Origin: Paenibacillus radicis (ex Xue et al. 2023)
GTDB taxonomy: Bacteria > Bacillota > Bacilli > Paenibacillales > NBRC-103111
DNA: 64,000 bases
Direction of reading: 5' to 3'
Assembly: GCF_024722015.1 (NCBI RefSeq)
Contig: NZ_JANQBD010000005.1
Coordinates: 268,376 to 332,375, forward strand
Part shown: positions 16,678-25,889 of the stretch, one piece after another
Numbering within the stretch: the first letter of the stretch is position 1
Layout: each line of letters opens with the position of its first letter
Program-made: the position numbers and the translations under genes
Notes under the pieces: model-generated
What the model was told of the DNA's origin: nothing
Database searches by the model: none
Seen by the model: only the letters and a program-made list of their open reading frames with translations

Positions 16678-17796
16678 AAGATGACACTCCCCTAAGCTGT
16701 ATGGCACGGCAATGATTTTAGCGAAAATTGTCGAAGATAATAAGATGATAGCATGCTTGGTAGGGTTTTACCATTAGGTATTGACTTGTTAAATATTCGC
16801 AAAATTTCATCTTTATTTCGGAATAAGACATTTACTAAATTGCTGGAAATATAAAAGTAACAATTTGTTCTTGAGAAAAGTATGGAGAAAGAGAAAAAAC
16901 GTTATTTTTGCAGGCTCAAAACCTAAAATCAGCGCTTGACGGAGTTATTAGATTTCAGATCTATATCCTGCTCTATATCCAGCTCAGCCCTAGACAAAAC
17001 CTTAAGAACAACGACTACTGTCAGCGCTTAAGACATAATTCGAAATAAGTTATTCCTGTCCAAAAAACTGCGTTTATACAGCCTTTTTGGTCTTTTATCG
17101 GTAGTATTCTTGAATTCATGTAAAAAGTACATCTTTTTTATCATTCTTGGCTGAACCCGGCCGTTTTCTATGAAAGTTGCTGTATTTTTGCAGGTATTCC
17201 CTCGATAGCTAATTTCAATAGAAAATAACTGTATTTTTGCATGATTTTGTTCGAGCTGTCGGTGGAGGTGGTGCACTGATTTTGAAGTTGAGCCTATTTA
17301 GATGGTTTTTTTTCTACAATGCGGACTGGTATATTCGAATATGATGAATTTTACTGTGTACGGACAAGTCGAGTGAAGCATTAAAGAGTGCAATTCATAT
17401 AGCCGAATGACGCACTTCTCAAGCAAACTACAGGATGCCGATACGGAGATCCACGGTATACCAAGATGTAGGTTTAATGTAATCCGATCTCCCGCCATGC
17501 AACGCCGCAACGCGCACGAATCCCGGGCGTGCGTTGCGGCGTTGCATGGCGGTCGGTCGAACTCCATGCGAAGCACATTTGACTATGGATCAGGTCGTAT
17601 AGGTTTACCTGGCATACCATAAAGCGATTTCTGCCATTTTCTAAGATGGTGGGCTTACTATGTTTTTAGTTCTATCAAACTATTAGTATAAACGGAACTA
17701 GGTTTTGCGCTTGAGTCTGATTTGTTGGATAATGGAAAGGGTTGGATTGGCAATTGCCTAATAAGTTTCTGCAAATAACCTGTTGGAGGGATAATA
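16678..17796. other. Gene-free kilobase with repeats
   Basis: I see no convincing gene. The motif TTATTTTTGCA occurs at 16902-16912, and CTGTATTTTTGCA at 17180-17192 and 17229-17241; the last two sit in a degenerate tandem repeat of about 50 bases. TCAGCGCTT occurs at about 16930 and 17019. A strong palindrome lies at 17492-17552 and a GGCAATTGCC palindrome just upstream of the next gene. The open frames here (17028-17276 minus, 17407-17622 plus) cross these repeats and lack ribosome binding sites. Confidence 0.55.
17492..17552. repeat. Palindromic element with 22-bp perfect arms
   Basis: The left arm 17492-17513 (starts CCGCCATGCAACGCC) and right arm 17531-17552 are perfect inverse complements, separated by 17 bases. 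The element is GC-rich in an AT-rich surrounding. It has a degenerate relative in inverted orientation at 7791-7848. There is no T-run, so it is not an ordinary terminator. Confidence 0.9.
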
Positions 17797-18807
17797 ATGG
17801 AACAAGCTTCAGCCAAAGAAATATCTTTTTACGATGTACCTGCGATCGAATTAATCTCTGGAGGCTATCGAGCAGTTATCGTTCCTGAAATTGGGAGCAA
17901 TATGGTGGAATTGAGCCGACCGGAAGAGAACTTAAGCTTTTTACGTACACCGGAGAGCTCAGAGCAGCTGCGCACAGCAGGACAGCGGTATGGGATTCCG
18001 CCTTTATTTCCGCCTAACCGAATAGAGGGAGGAAAATTCTCAACTCCTTTGCGCGATTACGTGCTCCCATTGAACAGTTCGGATGGAAAGCATTTTATGC
18101 ATGGCATTCTTCATAAAAGGGCTTGGGAAGTCAAAGAATATGGCGTTCGCGATGATGGAGCAGCCCGGATTGTTCTCTTTATGGATATGGGTAAACATGG
18201 AGAAATGTATGCTTATTTTCCTCATGAATTTTCCTACGAGCTAACTTATATTTTGTCCGAAAGAGGGCTGGAGCAGCAGGTTCGCATTGAAAACTACGGT
18301 GAGGAGCCCATGCCGCTTGGAGTAGGCTTTCATACCGCTTTTCGGGTGCCTTTCCATGCGGAGGGACAAGAGAAGGATTATCGATTAAAGGTGTCGGTGG
18401 GCGAGGAGTGGGAGCTTACGCCGTTGTTTGTACCCACAGGAGCTCTGCTGCCGCTTGATGAACAGGATCAGCAGCTGCTTCTGGATGGCATTCAGCCAAC
18501 AGGTAAGCCTTATGCGAAGCATTTGACCAGCAAAGCTGTAGAGCGCAACGGAAAAAGCTTCCATGGTGCGGAACTCATGGATACTGAACGGAATATAAGC
18601 CTTGTGTATGAGGTGGACCAAGAGTTTAAGCATTGGACGATATGGAATGATGATGGACAAAGCCGATTTATTTGCCCTGAGCCGCAAACATGGGCTATCA
18701 ATGCACCTAATGTGCTGCAATCGGATGAAGCCACAGGATTTCAATTGCTCGTGCCAGGTGCAGTATGGACAGCAACATGCCGGATGTATACCGTAAGCGG
18801 GGAGTAA
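17797..18807 (+). CDS. Aldose 1-epimerase (GalM-like) family protein
   Basis: This 336-residue protein looks like a sugar mutarotase: a beta-rich fold starting with GYRAVIVPEIGSNMVELSR, HGILHKRAWEV (substrate-binding His, about residue 105), GVGFHTAFRVPF (second His, about residue 180), and a C-terminal WTIWNDDGQSRFICPEPQTW block that holds the family's acidic catalytic residue region. It would interconvert alpha and beta anomers of a sugar. GGAGGG precedes the ATG. It is followed after 57 bases by an oxidoreductase, which suggests a small sugar-utilisation operon. Substrate unknown. Confidence 0.8.
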   Translation: MEQASAKEISFYDVPAIELISGGYRAVIVPEIGSNMVELSRPEENLSFLRTPESSEQLRTAGQRYGIPPLFPPNRIEGGKFSTPLRDYVLPLNSSDGKHFMHGILHKRAWEVKEYGVRDDGAARIVLFMDMGKHGEMYAYFPHEFSYELTYILSERGLEQQVRIENYGEEPMPLGVGFHTAFRVPFHAEGQEKDYRLKVSVGEEWELTPLFVPTGALLPLDEQDQQLLLDGIQPTGKPYAKHLTSKAVERNGKSFHGAELMDTERNISLVYEVDQEFKHWTIWNDDGQSRFICPEPQTWAINAPNVLQSDEATGFQLLVPGAVWTATCRMYTVSGE

Positions 18808-18864
18808 TTATCAGCTTTAAAGCCAGCAAGCTATTATAAACTCGTATTAAGGGAGAGATATGCG

Positions 18865-19839
18865 ATGTCTTTAAAAATTGGTTTTGTTGGTACCGGCTCA
18901 TTTACTCGTTTTCACTGTAATCTGCTTTCGAAGATGGAAGATGTCGAAGTGACAGCATTTTGTGGAACAAGCTTGGATAAGGCGGAGAAAGCTGCATCGT
19001 CATGGAATGGGGCCAAAGGCTACGATTCACTCGCAACCATGCTGGACGCGCAAGCCTTGGATGCTGTATACATTTGTGTTCCGCCTATGGCTCATGGAGC
19101 AACCGAATTTGCTTTGATCGAGCGTGGAATTCCTTTTTTTGTTGAAAAACCGCTGGGTCTTGATATCGAGCTTCCTACGGAGATTTTGCACAGGATAAAC
19201 GCACAAAAGCTGATTACATCCGTCGGTTATCATTTCCGTTATATGGATTCCACCAAACGCGCAGTAGAGCTTCTGGAGCAAAGAAAAACAGGTATGGCGC
19301 TTGGACATTGGATGGGCAGTATGCCTAAGGTAGGCTGGTGGCGGAAGCAGGATGGTTCTGGCGGACAATTCATCGAACAGACTTCCCATATTATTGATCT
19401 GATGCGTTACTTAATGGGCGATGTTGAGGAAGTATATGCAGCTTATGCGAATCGTGTAATGCATGAGGTGGAGGATGGAGTGACGGTTCCCGATGTAGGT
19501 ACAGTTACGGTTAAGCTGGCTAGCGGGGCTGTTGCAACGATATCGAATACTTGCATTCTGCCAGGGGATGGACCGGTAGGGCTTCAAATATATACAGATC
19601 AAGGTTTGCTGGAAATTACCAGGGATAGCATAAGGGAACTAGGTAAATCCTTCGTAATTGAGCACAAAAATGTTAATAATCCGTATGTTCGTGAGCACGA
19701 AGCATTTCTACATGCTGTTAGAACAGGAGACGGCTCAGGCATATTATCGCCTTATGCAGATTCAGTGAAAACGCAGGAGGTCGCATACGCGGCTACCCGC
19801 TCCGCGGCATCTGGTGCGCCGGTTCGAATCCGTAACTAA
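18865..19839 (+). CDS. Gfo/Idh/MocA-family NAD(P)-dependent oxidoreductase
   Basis: The 324-residue protein has an N-terminal Rossmann fold (IGFVGTGSFTRFHCN) and the family signature EKP (FFVEKPLGL at about residues 92-101), with the conserved VGYHFRYM strand after it. The C-terminal half is the usual alpha/beta substrate domain (GGQFIEQTSHIIDLMRYLMG). These enzymes oxidise or reduce sugars and inositols. It follows the epimerase on the same strand with GGGAGAG before the ATG, so the two probably act on the same carbohydrate. Confidence 0.88.
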   Translation: MSLKIGFVGTGSFTRFHCNLLSKMEDVEVTAFCGTSLDKAEKAASSWNGAKGYDSLATMLDAQALDAVYICVPPMAHGATEFALIERGIPFFVEKPLGLDIELPTEILHRINAQKLITSVGYHFRYMDSTKRAVELLEQRKTGMALGHWMGSMPKVGWWRKQDGSGGQFIEQTSHIIDLMRYLMGDVEEVYAAYANRVMHEVEDGVTVPDVGTVTVKLASGAVATISNTCILPGDGPVGLQIYTDQGLLEITRDSIRELGKSFVIEHKNVNNPYVREHEAFLHAVRTGDGSGILSPYADSVKTQEVAYAATRSAASGAPVRIRN

Positions 19840-19926
19840 ATAGGTAAGTGCAGTAGTTGAGTGCGTGCGGAAGCAGTATCATGAGATTCAATATTGAAGT
19901 CAGCATAATGAAAGGATGATATAGCT

Positions 19927-21168
19927 ATGGCATCAACAACGCCGGGAGTGGCGGGATTGCTCCGCAACCGGTTTGTGCAGTCGATTTTACTGTCGGGACT
20001 TTTTTTGCAGATTGGAATATGGGTACGAAACTTTGCTATTCTGCTCTTTGTAATGGATAAGACGAATGGGGATCCATTCGCAGTTTCTATGATTTCTGTG
20101 GCGGAATTTGCGCCGATTTTTATTTTTTCCTTTATTGGAGGCACATTTGCAGACCGGTGGAGACCTAAACGGACTATGATATGGTGTGATGTCCTTAGTG
20201 CGGTGTCGATTTTAGCTGTGCTGCTGACATTGTCCTTTGGCACTTGGAAAGCGGTGTTTTTTGCGACACTGGTTTCGGCTATTTTGTCGCAGTTTTCCCA
20301 GCCATCCGGTATGCGATTGTTTAAAATTCACGTTCCGGGTGAACTGATGCAGCTGGGGATGTCGTTGTATCAGACGATGTTTGCCATCTTTATGGTACTC
20401 GGACCCATAATGGGAACGTTTGTGTACCAACGGTATGGTATTGAAGTTGCAATTGGAATCATGGGAGTCGCTTTCATTTTATCAGCAGCCGTATTGATGT
20501 TTTTGCCGCCTGATAAAGAGCTTGAGGAAACGCAAAAGACAACTACGCTGTCCCAGGAAATGGCCGCTGGCTTCCACTATGTGTTATCCAAGAAAGCATT
20601 GAAAACGCTCGGCGGCTGCTTTATGGCAGCTGGGCTGGCACTTGGGCTGATTCAACCCCTTGGTGTTTTTCTGGTTACGGAACGATTAAGTTTGCCCAAG
20701 GAATATATTCAATGGTTAATGATGGCTAACGGCTTGGCAATGATAGCAGGCGGCGGCTTGACCATGGGCTTAACTAAAAAGTTAGCTCCACAAACGCTGC
20801 TGGCTATCGGAATGGTCGTCAGTGCAATCAGTATGATTGTGACTGGTTTATCCACTTCCTTGTGGCTGACATTGGGAGCGCAGTTTATCGGCGGATTTGT
20901 ACTGCCTGCGATTCAGATTGGCATCAACACAATGATTTTGCAAAATACAGAGGAATCCTTTGTTGGCCGGGTCAACGGAATTTTAAGTCCGATGTTTATG
21001 GGGGCTATGGTCTTAACGATGAGTATGGCCGGCTGGCTGAAAGGGGTATTCAATATTGTTATCATGTATGAAGCCGCGGCGGTTTTGTTCGTTATTGGGG
21101 CTCTGCTAATGATCCCGCTTTTCCGCATGAGCGGGATTCGGCCGGAGCTGGAGCAAGGAGAGGCTTAG
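19927..21168 (+). CDS. MFS transporter, probable exporter
   Basis: This 413-residue integral membrane protein has the segment pattern expected of a 12-helix major facilitator. The loop between helices 2 and 3 (GGTFADRWRPKRTMI) carries the MFS motif A. Such proteins of the EntS/YkuC-like group usually export drugs or siderophores, but the substrate cannot be deduced. AAAGGATG precedes the ATG. The gene ends eight bases before the next open frame. Confidence 0.85.
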   Translation: MASTTPGVAGLLRNRFVQSILLSGLFLQIGIWVRNFAILLFVMDKTNGDPFAVSMISVAEFAPIFIFSFIGGTFADRWRPKRTMIWCDVLSAVSILAVLLTLSFGTWKAVFFATLVSAILSQFSQPSGMRLFKIHVPGELMQLGMSLYQTMFAIFMVLGPIMGTFVYQRYGIEVAIGIMGVAFILSAAVLMFLPPDKELEETQKTTTLSQEMAAGFHYVLSKKALKTLGGCFMAAGLALGLIQPLGVFLVTERLSLPKEYIQWLMMANGLAMIAGGGLTMGLTKKLAPQTLLAIGMVVSAISMIVTGLSTSLWLTLGAQFIGGFVLPAIQIGINTMILQNTEESFVGRVNGILSPMFMGAMVLTMSMAGWLKGVFNIVIMYEAAAVLFVIGALLMIPLFRMSGIRPELEQGEA

Positions 21169-21176
21169 CAGCTTGA

Positions 21177-22121
21177 TTGGGAAGTACTCATGGAGCTGAT
21201 GAGTGCTTGTATTTGCAGGGGAAGAAGGGATTTATAATCGATACGGTTACTCACACTTTTTTTGGATTAACATTATACGCGGCTGTGAAGAAGGAAGGCT
21301 GGAGCCGCAAGGAAAAAACAGCTTTCTTCGTAACTGCCGTTGGTGGCTCGCAAATTCCAGACATCGACGTTATTTCTTCATGGTGGGACACGGCGGGGCG
21401 TTATCAAATGTGGCATCGGGGTCTTACACATTCGGTATTTCTGGTGCCGATTTGGGCAGCCCTATTCTCGGCAATAAGCTGGCTGTTCTGGAAGGTCAAG
21501 GGATGGAAGCTGTATGGGCTTGGTGTTCTGGCCGTATTGATTCACGATACCAGCGACTTGTTTAATGCTTGGGGGACGGGCTATCTGGAGCCTTTTTCGA
21601 CTCAAAGAATCACTTTCGGTACGATTCCAATTGTCGATTTAACTTTATGGGCGATCATGCTCGGAGGTTTGCTGTATGCCAAGCTGCGCAAGATCAGCCG
21701 TCCTCATCGTGTCTATAAGCTGGTATGGCTGCTGATGGCATGCCATTTCATTGCCCAATCCGCACAAGGCTATGCTTTGTATGAGCAGCATGCGGGACGT
21801 TATGAACAGTTTGCGCTTTCGGCGGGTTTTGTTCCTGGTCAGTTTCAAATGATCGGTAAAAAGAACGGGGTAGTCGAAATAAGCAATGCAACCGCGTTTA
21901 CAGAACCGAAGCTGCAGGTAGAGCTGAAATCACAGGAGAGCGCCGATCTCGATAAGCTGTTTGCAGCAAATCCGAAAGCTAAAACTTTGTACGAGTGGTC
22001 ACCGTTCGTTGTTCTTGTTGATAATGAGAAGCAGATTGGCTTGTATGATCCCCGTTTTTATCGCAATGGGCAATCCTTTTTATTTGAGGCTATAGAAAAA
22101 GACTTGAAGCAAGGCAAGTAA
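21177..22121 (+). CDS. YdjM/YfhP-family membrane protein (metal-dependent-hydrolase-like), start uncertain
   Basis: The protein carries the PF04307-type signature: DTVTHTFFGLTLY at the beginning, IPDIDV, a WHRGLTHSVF block, and IHDTSDLFNAWGT, all holding the His and Asp residues that make this family look like zinc-dependent hydrolases. Four or five hydrophobic segments follow, then a soluble C-terminus of about 110 residues. Family members usually begin Met-Asp-Thr. Here the codon at that place is ATC (21237), six bases after GAAGAAGGGA, and no in-frame ATG or GTG exists nearby; TTG codons lie at 21177, 21207 and 21213. The given start is therefore only the outer limit. Confidence 0.8.
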   Translation: MGSTHGADECLYLQGKKGFIIDTVTHTFFGLTLYAAVKKEGWSRKEKTAFFVTAVGGSQIPDIDVISSWWDTAGRYQMWHRGLTHSVFLVPIWAALFSAISWLFWKVKGWKLYGLGVLAVLIHDTSDLFNAWGTGYLEPFSTQRITFGTIPIVDLTLWAIMLGGLLYAKLRKISRPHRVYKLVWLLMACHFIAQSAQGYALYEQHAGRYEQFALSAGFVPGQFQMIGKKNGVVEISNATAFTEPKLQVELKSQESADLDKLFAANPKAKTLYEWSPFVVLVDNEKQIGLYDPRFYRNGQSFLFEAIEKDLKQGK

Positions 22122-22158
22122 GCCGTCAATCCCTTGATGTAGGGGAGACGGCTTTTTC
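22121..22158 (+). terminator. Intrinsic terminator
   Basis: AGCCGTC and GACGGCT (22147-22153), with inner CCC/GGG pairing, form a stem followed by TTTTTC. It begins at the stop codon of the YdjM-family gene. Confidence 0.8.
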
Positions 22159-22170
22159 TTATAAATGCCA

Positions 22171-22238
22171 ATGCTATGACACGAAAGTATCTTCATCGAG
22201 GGAGCAAGAAAACCTCCAAATGAATCGCGGTCGCTCAT
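22171..22238 (+). repeat. Dispersed intergenic repeat, copy 2
   Basis: The first half (GACACGAAAGTATCTTC, then GGGAGC) matches copy 1 at 14292-14320. The second half (GCAAGAAAACCT, CAAATGA, TCGCGGTCGCTCATC) matches copy 3 at 63137-63171. It lies between two convergent genes, after a terminator. Confidence 0.75.
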
Positions 22239-22293
22239 CACTGAAGGCGCCTCGATAGAGCTGTTCTTTCTGCCTTCTTTTAAATGAATACCA

Positions 22294-23376
22294 TTAATGA
22301 AATTCACTCCATGGCTGTCGAACAGCCGTTACGGTTTCTCCTGTTTGAACAGCCTCTTCGAGCAAAAGACCCAGGTAATGGTCCTGGGAAGCGTCCGGCA
22401 GTCCATAAAATCCCGGTCCTCCTGCAGCATAAGCGGCCATCTTGTCCAAGCATACCGCGATAGCTATTTCATCGTCATACAGCCGGGCCGGGGCAAACGG
22501 ATTCTCATACACCCAACGCTCTCCGGCTATAATGCCTTTGAGAAAATATCCTTCCAGGTTACCGTTTTCTCCCCGGTTGATCCGCTTCAAATCTATCTGA
22601 AGCGGTGTCGCGAAATCGGCAAGCATCTTCAGACGATCATCGAATATTTCACCACGAACACCTCGGGCTGAAACATGATTGGAGCGAATCCAGGAACGAT
22701 GCTGATCGCTCGTGAAATCATAGATGCCTAATTTATCACCGTAGTCGATCCAAGCGATTTCACGCTTGGACGTGACAATTTTTTCCTCGACGGGCGGACC
22801 GCTGCGATTGGGGCCAGCCACCCAAGGAGATTCGAAACGCATGGCTCGAATTTTGGCTTCCTCGAATCCGACACCCAGCAATTTTCGGATCATATTCATT
22901 CCGTGATAAGCTTGTGAGACCGACACGGTAGCCTGGGTTACTGAACCAATCATACCCGAATCGATGATCGCCAGTTGTGCCGCATGGACAGGCTGGAAAT
23001 GGTACTGCTCAGCCACCTGGATTTTGGCACCGCTTAATGTAAGCTCATGAAGTGCCAACAAACCGTCCAAATCCGGAGCAGGCGGTGTTTCCGCCAGCGC
23101 CGGGATGCCTCTTTCGGCCAGCTCGAATAAGAAGCCAGGACAAGCCGAGCGGCTTACCGACACGACTGCAAACTCGGGGCGTTCCCGCTCCAGCAGACTG
23201 TCTAATGTACGGTATGTGGAAACATTCCATTTCCGCTCCATTTCGCTTCCTTTGCCTTCATCTCGTACCACCATGCCAGTTACTTGAAATTTGTCGGGCA
23301 TCGCCCTTGCGATTCTCAGATAAAACTCCGATCGGAACCCTCCGCCGATGATGCTGAATTGTATGGGCTTGTTCAT
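22294..23376 (-). CDS. Gfo/Idh/MocA-family oxidoreductase
   Basis: The 360-residue protein begins with a Rossmann dinucleotide-binding motif (FSIIGGGFRSEFYLRIA). The usual EKP triplet is replaced by ETP (ALAETPPAP), so the lysine that normally takes part in catalysis is missing. AEQYHFQPVHAAQL and the later YHGMNMIRKLLGVG lie where the family has its substrate-binding segment. It may be a divergent or non-catalytic member. It is the last gene of a minus-strand sugar-import cluster, after a NIPSNAP gene; GGGGAG precedes the ATG. It resembles the oxidoreductases found in pectin/rhamnogalacturonan clusters (YteT-type context), but the substrate is unknown. Confidence 0.8.
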   Translation of the reverse strand: MNKPIQFSIIGGGFRSEFYLRIARAMPDKFQVTGMVVRDEGKGSEMERKWNVSTYRTLDSLLERERPEFAVVSVSRSACPGFLFELAERGIPALAETPPAPDLDGLLALHELTLSGAKIQVAEQYHFQPVHAAQLAIIDSGMIGSVTQATVSVSQAYHGMNMIRKLLGVGFEEAKIRAMRFESPWVAGPNRSGPPVEEKIVTSKREIAWIDYGDKLGIYDFTSDQHRSWIRSNHVSARGVRGEIFDDRLKMLADFATPLQIDLKRINRGENGNLEGYFLKGIIAGERWVYENPFAPARLYDDEIAIAVCLDKMAAYAAGGPGFYGLPDASQDHYLGLLLEEAVQTGETVTAVRQPWSEFH

Positions 23377-23447
23377 TATAAATACTCCCCTAACTGTTTC
23401 ATTAAGCCTAAAGTTCTTTAGGAAGCAACCGTCGATAGGACTGGCGG

Positions 23448-23786
23448 CTAATCCAGAATGGTTGGATACCCTGCAGAGAAATAGTCAGCCCGTTTCATAA
23501 ATACCTGTTCGACGCGCTCGACAATTTTTCCACCCTGCTCGGATTTTTGTTTCACTTCATTCCATTCCTGGTCCTGCGAGAAAGCTTCCCATTGCCGTTT
23601 CCGTTCCTCCATGCTTTCGTATCTCATCGTATAGTACAGTTTGGGCTGTTCCTCTAGATCCTCCCAGAAATCACACACTTCCATGCCAAGTCTGTCGAAA
23701 ATACCTAACGTATGATCAGAAAAGCGCTTTCGAATCGCATCGATTTTTCCCGGAAAAATCGTATAAATTCTCAATTCGTAGATCAT
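23448..23786 (-). CDS. NIPSNAP-family small protein
   Basis: The 112-residue product has the ferredoxin-like dimeric alpha/beta-barrel pattern of NIPSNAP: MIYELRIYTIFPGKIDAI at the start, an aromatic middle (LYYTMRYESMEERKRQWEAF) and a short end. Its function is not established; bacterial members often accompany sugar-catabolism genes. The ATG at 23786 is chosen because GGAGGTG lies eight bases upstream; a possible start seven codons earlier would bury that site inside the gene. It lies between the permease and oxidoreductase genes on the same strand. Confidence 0.82.
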   Translation of the reverse strand: MIYELRIYTIFPGKIDAIRKRFSDHTLGIFDRLGMEVCDFWEDLEEQPKLYYTMRYESMEERKRQWEAFSQDQEWNEVKQKSEQGGKIVERVEQVFMKRADYFSAGYPTILD

Positions 23787-23974
23787 TATTCGTTCACCTC
23801 CGATCATCTATTACTTCAATTATAGATAATCATCCATGGCATGAGAAGGAGTGAAAAAATTCATATTAAGTTACTTAAAGTTAACTAATGAATCATTAAG
23901 CTTAAAAACAGCTTACCTACTTGAAATAATTCAATGACTGGAGCCGGCTGATTCTAGTTTATCTATACGGTTTT

Positions 23975-24853
23975 TTATCCTTTAACAGAGCCGAGCAAGG
24001 CACCTTTGGCAAAATGCTTTTGCAAGAAAGGATAAACGAGCAGAATAGGCACTGTAGATACAATGATAACCGCCATTTTAATCGATTGTGAAGGGGGTAC
24101 AAAGCCTTCGGCAAATGCCGAGGTGTCGCCGATACCTCCTTGTGACATGATGACGATTTGACGAAGCAGTACTTGAACAGGCCACTTCGTGCTGTCATTA
24201 ATGTACAGAATGGCGTTGAAGAATGTGTTCCAGTGGCCCACTGCATAAAATAGGGAAAAGGTCGCGATAGCTGGCAGCGATAATGGCAGTACTATTTTAA
24301 ACCAAATGCCCAGATCGTTACATCCATCGATCTTTGCCGATTCCTCCAGCCCATCGGGCAGCTGTTGGAAGAAGCTCTTCATGACGATCAGGTTAAATGC
24401 ATTGATCGCTCCGGGCAACAATAAAGACCAAAACGAATTCAAGAGTCCCAGTTCTTTTACAACCAAATAGGTAGGAATAATTCCACCGCTAAAAAGCATC
24501 GAGAATACGACCATGAACGTCAATGCCTTTCGACCGTCAAAATCTTTACGCGCTAACGGATAAGCGAGAAGTGTGGTGAGCAGCAAATTAATGATAGTTC
24601 CGGCAATCGTGATATATATGGATACCATCATACTCCGCATCAGCGTGTGCGTGGAAAAGATATAGATGTAAGCATCAAGCGACCAATCACTTGGGAAAAG
24701 CACAAAGCCTTTCTGAAGCAGCTCCGCTGACGAAGTGAATGAACCTATAATCAAGTAAATGAATGGAATTATGGTAACCATCGCAATCCCAAAAAGCACT
24801 GCGATATTACTCCAATCAAACAATCGGTTGCCCCATGTTTTATCATGAACCAT
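23975..24853 (-). CDS. ABC transporter permease, CUT1 family (LplC/YtcP-like)
   Basis: The 292-residue protein has six hydrophobic segments and the permease EAA loop (EESAKIDGCNDLGIWFKIVLPLSLP) that contacts the ATPase. The C-terminus YPFLQKHFAKGALLGSVKG is characteristic of LplC/YtcP. It works with the neighbouring LplB-like permease and probably the divergent lipoprotein to import a carbohydrate. The ATG at 24853 is preferred over TTG 24862, which is only two bases from GGGAGG. No ATPase gene is near; such systems in Bacillus share the MsmX ATPase. Confidence 0.92.
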   Translation of the reverse strand: MVHDKTWGNRLFDWSNIAVLFGIAMVTIIPFIYLIIGSFTSSAELLQKGFVLFPSDWSLDAYIYIFSTHTLMRSMMVSIYITIAGTIINLLLTTLLAYPLARKDFDGRKALTFMVVFSMLFSGGIIPTYLVVKELGLLNSFWSLLLPGAINAFNLIVMKSFFQQLPDGLEESAKIDGCNDLGIWFKIVLPLSLPAIATFSLFYAVGHWNTFFNAILYINDSTKWPVQVLLRQIVIMSQGGIGDTSAFAEGFVPPSQSIKMAVIIVSTVPILLVYPFLQKHFAKGALLGSVKG

Positions 24854-24896
24854 GACGGACAAGACCTCCCTCAGATGATGTTTCTCTAATGAGCAA

Positions 24897-25856
24897 TTAA
24901 TAAATTCCTTCTTCTCCGAATTTCTTTGCCAGCCAATTCGCCCCCATGACCATCAAAAGCCCGACGAATGATTTGAATAATCCAACGGCCGTGCTGTAGC
25001 TGAACTGTCCTTGTGTGATACCGGATGTATAAACATAGGTATCGAAGACCTCACCGAGACTGCGATTCAATGGATTCAGCATGAGCCATATTTGCTCAAA
25101 TCCGGTTTCAAGGAAATGACCCAAACGTAAGATCAATAAAATGATAATCGTGCTTCGGATGGCCGGTAAAGTAATATGCCAAATTTGCCGCCAGCGGTTC
25201 GCTCCATCGATACGTGCCGCTTCGTACAATTGCGGATCGACTCCGGCTAATGCTGCAAGGAAAATGATCGTCCCCCAGCCTGTTTCTTTCCATACAACCT
25301 CTAAAATAATCATAGGTCTAAACCATTCTTCACTAGCCAGGAAATTGATCTTGGTCCCGCCTGAGGATGCAATTATATCGTTAAGAAGGCCTCCCTCGGT
25401 TGTCAAGAACACGTAGGCGATCCCTATTACAACAACCCACGAAACAAAGTGAGGTACATAAATCATACTCTGCACAAACCGTTTGAACCTTTCGCTGCGC
25501 AGTTCGTTTAATAGCAATGCAATAATAATGGGTGCTGGAAAAAAGAAGATCAGATTATACAGTCCTAATATTAACGTATTGCTCAGGAGCTGAAAAAACG
25601 AAGGATCGTTAAAAAAACGATCAAAATATTTCATGCCTACCCAAGGACTTTGACTGAACCCCAGAAAAGGACGATAATCTTTAAAAGCAATCATCACTCC
25701 CCACATAGGAATGTATTTAAAAATGACAAAATAAAAAAATCCAGGCAGCGCCATCAAGTAAAGCCATCGGTTTCGGGCTATTCGCCGACTCCAATATAGG
25801 AGATCATTGCGCCGGGTAGAGACACCCGACAGATGTGGTTTGGTCATAGATTGCAT
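24897..25856 (-). CDS. ABC transporter permease, CUT1 family (LplB/YteP-like)
   Basis: This 319-residue membrane protein has the LplB signature MWGVMIAFKDYRPFLG after the first helix and the EAA loop YEAARIDGANRWRQIWHITLP. It ends in NWLAKKFGEEGIY, typical of the family. It lies between the transmembrane AraC regulator and the second permease, with gaps of about 33 and 43 bases. AGAGGAAG precedes the ATG. Confidence 0.93.
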   Translation of the reverse strand: MQSMTKPHLSGVSTRRNDLLYWSRRIARNRWLYLMALPGFFYFVIFKYIPMWGVMIAFKDYRPFLGFSQSPWVGMKYFDRFFNDPSFFQLLSNTLILGLYNLIFFFPAPIIIALLLNELRSERFKRFVQSMIYVPHFVSWVVVIGIAYVFLTTEGGLLNDIIASSGGTKINFLASEEWFRPMIILEVVWKETGWGTIIFLAALAGVDPQLYEAARIDGANRWRQIWHITLPAIRSTIIILLILRLGHFLETGFEQIWLMLNPLNRSLGEVFDTYVYTSGITQGQFSYSTAVGLFKSFVGLLMVMGANWLAKKFGEEGIY

Positions 25857-25889
25857 ATAGGCTTCCTCTTTTCATCCATTTCGGCTCGA

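Noticed and set aside
17014..17031. cre site near TGTCAGCGCTTAAG
   Set aside because: Only about 11 of 14 consensus positions match and no promoter or gene lies close by.
17028..17276. Minus-strand 82-codon frame in the gene-free kilobase
   Set aside because: It covers two copies of the TGTATTTTTGCA repeat and lacks a ribosome binding site; more likely non-coding repeat.
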